Source of the DNA: Candidatus Cloacimonadota bacterium
GTDB lineage: Bacteria; Cloacimonadota; Cloacimonadia; Cloacimonadales; Cloacimonadaceae
Reading direction: 5' to 3'
NCBI GenBank assembly: GCA_023230245.1
Contig: JALNXT010000096.1
Coordinates: 1 to 6,179 of the forward strand
DNA: 6,179 nucleotides
Under the pieces are notes generated by a model. The model did not search any database. It worked only from the letters and a program-made list of their open reading frames with translations, and was not told the DNA's origin. This document shows, piece by piece, positions 4,015 to 6,179 of the stretch. The first letter of the stretch is position 1. Each line of letters opens with the position of its first letter. Position numbers and translations under genes: made by a program.

Positions 4015-6179
4015 ATGCGTAACTTTTTGATACTTCTTATTGCAGCACTATTTGTGGTTGGATTAACAGCCACAACTTTTACCGATACTGGAGCAGGTAT
4101 AAGCCCTGCTTATAACTCTGCATCGGCATGGGGAGATTATGATAATGATGGTGATCTGGATTTTTGTTTAACTGGACTTGATGGAGCAGGTGCTCGAATA
4201 TTTAAACTATATCGCAACGATAACGGTATGTTTACGGACGTCATCACCGGGATAACTCCTGTTACTAATGGTTCTGTCGCCTGGGGTGATTATGATGGTG
4301 ATGGTGATCTGGATCTCTTAATAACTGGGCTAAGCTCATCTGGATTGATTTCAAAAGTTTTTCGAAATAATAATGGCAGTTTTGTCGAATTGGCAGCGGG
4401 ATTGACCGGTGTCTATACTTCCTCGGCAACATGGGGAGACTATGATAATGATGGTGATTTAGATATCTTACTTGCCGGTGCGTCGAACACTGCAACACCA
4501 TATACTCCCATCTCAAAGATTTATAAAAATTCAAATGGTGTTTTTAGTGATGCTGTCACACTTACAGGAGTTCGCCAATGTTCAGCAGCTTGGGGAGATT
4601 ATGATAATGATGGAGACTTGGATATTGCTCTTACTGGAGCAACAACTGATGCTTCGCCCTTTGGGATAGTTTTTAAACTATACAGAAACGATAGCGGAAC
4701 CATGACAGATACAAGCTCAACTATCACTGGAGTATATTTGTCATGTATGTCGTGGGCAGATTATGACAATGATGGAGATATTGATCTTCTATTATCTGGG
4801 CATACTGGAATTGCGCCTATATCAAAAATTTACCGCAATGACTCAGGTATTTTTGCCGAATCAGATATATCACTTTTAGCTATGTCACGCTCTTGCGCAT
4901 CATGGGGAGATTATGATAACGATGGTGATCAAGATATACTGTTATCAGGGTACTATGGAGGCTCTACAAAAACTATTCTTTATCAAAACACTAACGGTCA
5001 TTTTACTGAAGTTAGCCCTGGGTTAGCCAATGTTTATCAAGGTTCTGCTGCCTTTGGCGATTATGATAATGATGGCGACTTGGATATACTCTTGTTCGGA
5101 GCAGGGACCTCTGATTATACGGTTAAAATTGGGAAAATCTATCGCAATGACAATACTCCTGCGAATTCCCCCCCACCCTCACCAACAAACCTCAGGCGCT
5201 ATATTAGTGGAAGCTACACTGTACTGCAATGGGATGCACCAGAAGATGATATAACAAATTCACAAAGCTTGACATACTCCCTAAGAATTGGAACTTCTCT
5301 AGGGGGGAATAATTTACTCCCCTCGCTTGCAGATGAATCGGGTTATCGCTTGACTGCTTCAACAGGATATGCCAATTGTAACAACACGTGGAAGATCAAG
5401 AACACAGCCTTGAGTTCCGCAAATAACTATTATTGGTCTGTACAGGCTGCTGATGGAGCGTTGCTTGGCTCAGGATTTGCGGAAGAGTCTATTATTCCCA
5501 ATATTCAAATATTGTCACCTAATGGCGGAGAACTCTGGAGAGTGAATGATATCAAAACTGTATATTGGGATCGCAATCCCAATGTTTCAACAGTAAATAT
5601 ATACCTTTCAGCTAATAATGGGGTTACCTGGACTTTGCTTAATCCAAGCCCTGTTTCTGCTGTAACAGGTTCATACTCTTTTACCGTACCATCAGTATCT
5701 TCTGCTGAATGTCTGATTAAAATAGAATCGCCAGCTAACCCAACTGGAATAGTTGACGTTAGTGACAGTGTGTTTAGTATTGTCTCAAATGAGCCACCCA
5801 GTTTTACCCTAACCAGCCCCGATGCTCAGAATCTTATTTTGCTTAGCGGAACAACGGTAAATATTACTTGGACACATAGCCTGGTCGATAACATAAATAT
5901 TGAAGTCACCAATGATTTCGGTCAAACGTGGAACACAATTGCTTCTGCTATACCTGCTGTTGCCGGTGTTTTTCCTTGGGTGCTACCAGAGAATCTAAGT
6001 GAGGGAAGCTATTTGAGAATCTCTTCTTCTAGTAATAGTAGTGTTTACGATTGGTCAAACTATCCTTTTAAAATAATACGATTAAGGCTGTTATCACCTA
6101 ATGGAGGACAACTTTTTAAGCGTGGTCAGATACAACCAATTACCTGGACAAGTAGTACTAATGCTGCTGAAAGGCTTTC
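4015..6179 (+). CDS. secreted VCBS/FG-GAP propeller protein with FN3-like and Ig-like modules (3' partial)
   Basis: Exported, probably cell-surface or secreted structural/adhesion-type protein; no catalytic motif is visible. The frame is open for 721 codons and runs off the window. Residues 1-19 are a classic signal peptide: MRN, then a hydrophobic core FLILLIAALFVVG, with likely cleavage after LTA. Seven VCBS/FG-GAP repeats follow (residues about 22-382), each with a DxDxDGD calcium-loop core. A proline-rich linker (about 384-390, SPPPSP) leads to an FN3-like module (about 390-491) ending in a YYWSVQAADGALLGSGFAEE segment. Next come Ig-like modules opening with SPNGGE-type motifs: one at about 496-590, a degenerate second at about 596-688, and a third starting at about 690 and cut by the window end. 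This order is familiar from large surface proteins of FCB bacteria. A C-terminal sorting domain beyond the window is likely but unseen. The start rests on AGGAGG and the signal peptide. Ligand and function are unknown. Confidence 0.9.
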   Translation, partial: MRNFLILLIAALFVVGLTATTFTDTGAGISPAYNSASAWGDYDNDGDLDFCLTGLDGAGARIFKLYRNDNGMFTDVITGITPVTNGSVAWGDYDGDGDLDLLITGLSSSGLISKVFRNNNGSFVELAAGLTGVYTSSATWGDYDNDGDLDILLAGASNTATPYTPISKIYKNSNGVFSDAVTLTGVRQCSAAWGDYDNDGDLDIALTGATTDASPFGIVFKLYRNDSGTMTDTSSTITGVYLSCMSWADYDNDGDIDLLLSGHTGIAPISKIYRNDSGIFAESDISLLAMSRSCASWGDYDNDGDQDILLSGYYGGSTKTILYQNTNGHFTEVSPGLANVYQGSAAFGDYDNDGDLDILLFGAGTSDYTVKIGKIYRNDNTPANSPPPSPTNLRRYISGSYTVLQWDAPEDDITNSQSLTYSLRIGTSLGGNNLLPSLADESGYRLTASTGYANCNNTWKIKNTALSSANNYYWSVQAADGALLGSGFAEESIIPNIQILSPNGGELWRVNDIKTVYWDRNPNVSTVNIYLSANNGVTWTLLNPSPVSAVTGSYSFTVPSVSSAECLIKIESPANPTGIVDVSDSVFSIVSNEPPSFTLTSPDAQNLILLSGTTVNITWTHSLVDNINIEVTNDFGQTWNTIASAIPAVAGVFPWVLPENLSEGSYLRISSSSNSSVYDWSNYPFKIIRLRLLSPNGGQLFKRGQIQPITWTSSTNAAERL
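4129..5085 (+). repeat. seven in-frame VCBS/FG-GAP repeats (probable seven-bladed beta-propeller)
   Basis: The core WGDYDNDGDLD and its variants begin at 4129, 4282, 4432, 4591, 4753, 4903 and 5053 (residues 39, 90, 140, 193, 247, 297 and 347). Spacings are 50-54 residues. Variations are DGDGD in copy 2, WADYDNDGDID in copy 5, DGDQD in copy 6 and F for W in copy 7. Each core is followed by a hydrophobic strand and then K(I/V/L)(Y/F)(R/K)N with a G-x-F/M turn. The D-x-D-x-D-G-x-x-D spacing matches calcium loops of integrin-type propellers. Seven copies would close one propeller. Confidence 0.9.
5500..6179 (+). repeat. tandem Ig-like modules opening with SPNGGE-type motifs (third copy truncated)
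   Basis: Three related units are visible within the VCBS protein. Unit 1 opens ILSPNGGELW and carries VYWD, then VNIYLSANNGVTW and a GSYSFTVP strand. Unit 2 opens LTSPDAQNL with the NGGE motif eroded, then NITWTHS, INIEVTNDFGQTW and GVFPWVLP. Unit 3 opens LLSPNGGQLF with PITWTSS and is cut at the window end. The pattern (NGGE, ItW, 'sxdgGxtW', 'G-x-x-x-W-x-v-P') matches bacterial Ig-like repeats related to the Kre9/KNH-type domain. They probably act as extended spacers or surface-binding stalks. Confidence 0.75.

Noticed and set aside
4265..4669. Minus-strand 89-codon and plus-strand 65-codon frames within the VCBS repeats
   Set aside because: Their composition (His-rich on the minus strand, Met/Leu/Ile-rich in the shifted plus frame) is a by-product of the repetitive gat-aat-gat codons of the propeller gene.
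5030..5254. 74-codon plus-strand frame overlapping the last VCBS repeat and the proline-rich linker
   Set aside because: It is an alternative frame of the VCBS gene. The main frame contains a clear repeat and linker there, and this one has no recognisable domain.

Overview
The window reads as part of a bacterial chromosome, most likely from the Fibrobacterota-Chlorobiota-Bacteroidota (FCB) group and perhaps near Candidatus Cloacimonadota. This placement is inference. It rests on the AT-rich sequence, the architecture of the second gene (signal peptide, VCBS/FG-GAP propeller, FN3-like module, tandem 'SPNGGE' Ig-like modules), and a large cyclase/ATPase/TPR protein. There is no rRNA, tRNA or housekeeping gene to confirm it.

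Layout. Positions 1-35 may hold the first codons of a divergent minus-strand gene, which is very weakly supported. Positions 36-703 contain no convincing gene but are rich in structure. They hold a 163-bp imperfect inverted-repeat element built from 9-nt CGGAT words (181-343), a 13-nt direct repeat (13-25 and 164-176), two mini-hairpins (436-465), a strong 22-bp-arm hairpin (502-552) and a possible sigma70-type promoter (651-679). Positions 710-3862 encode a complete 1050-residue class III nucleotide cyclase fused to a STAND/AAA-type ATPase and a C-terminal TPR array. Positions 3863-4014 form a short spacer with a possible promoter and a very good Shine-Dalgarno sequence. From 4015 past the window end runs a secreted, multi-domain VCBS-propeller protein, open at 721 codons.

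How they may work together. The cyclase protein is cytoplasmic and looks like a signal integrator: TPR and ATPase modules probably sense a ligand or partner and control cAMP (less likely cGMP) synthesis. The downstream gene encodes a large exported protein with a probable seven-bladed calcium-binding propeller and adhesin-like Ig modules. The genes are co-directional and 152 bp apart. The cyclase stop codon overlaps an ATG (ATGA) with its own Shine-Dalgarno-like sequence, and the frame from that ATG is open into the second gene. Translational coupling or a longer second protein is therefore possible. The cleaner reading is an independent start at 4015, which has the AGGAGG site and a textbook signal peptide. 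No known operon or named system is recognised, and a functional link between the two genes is speculative.
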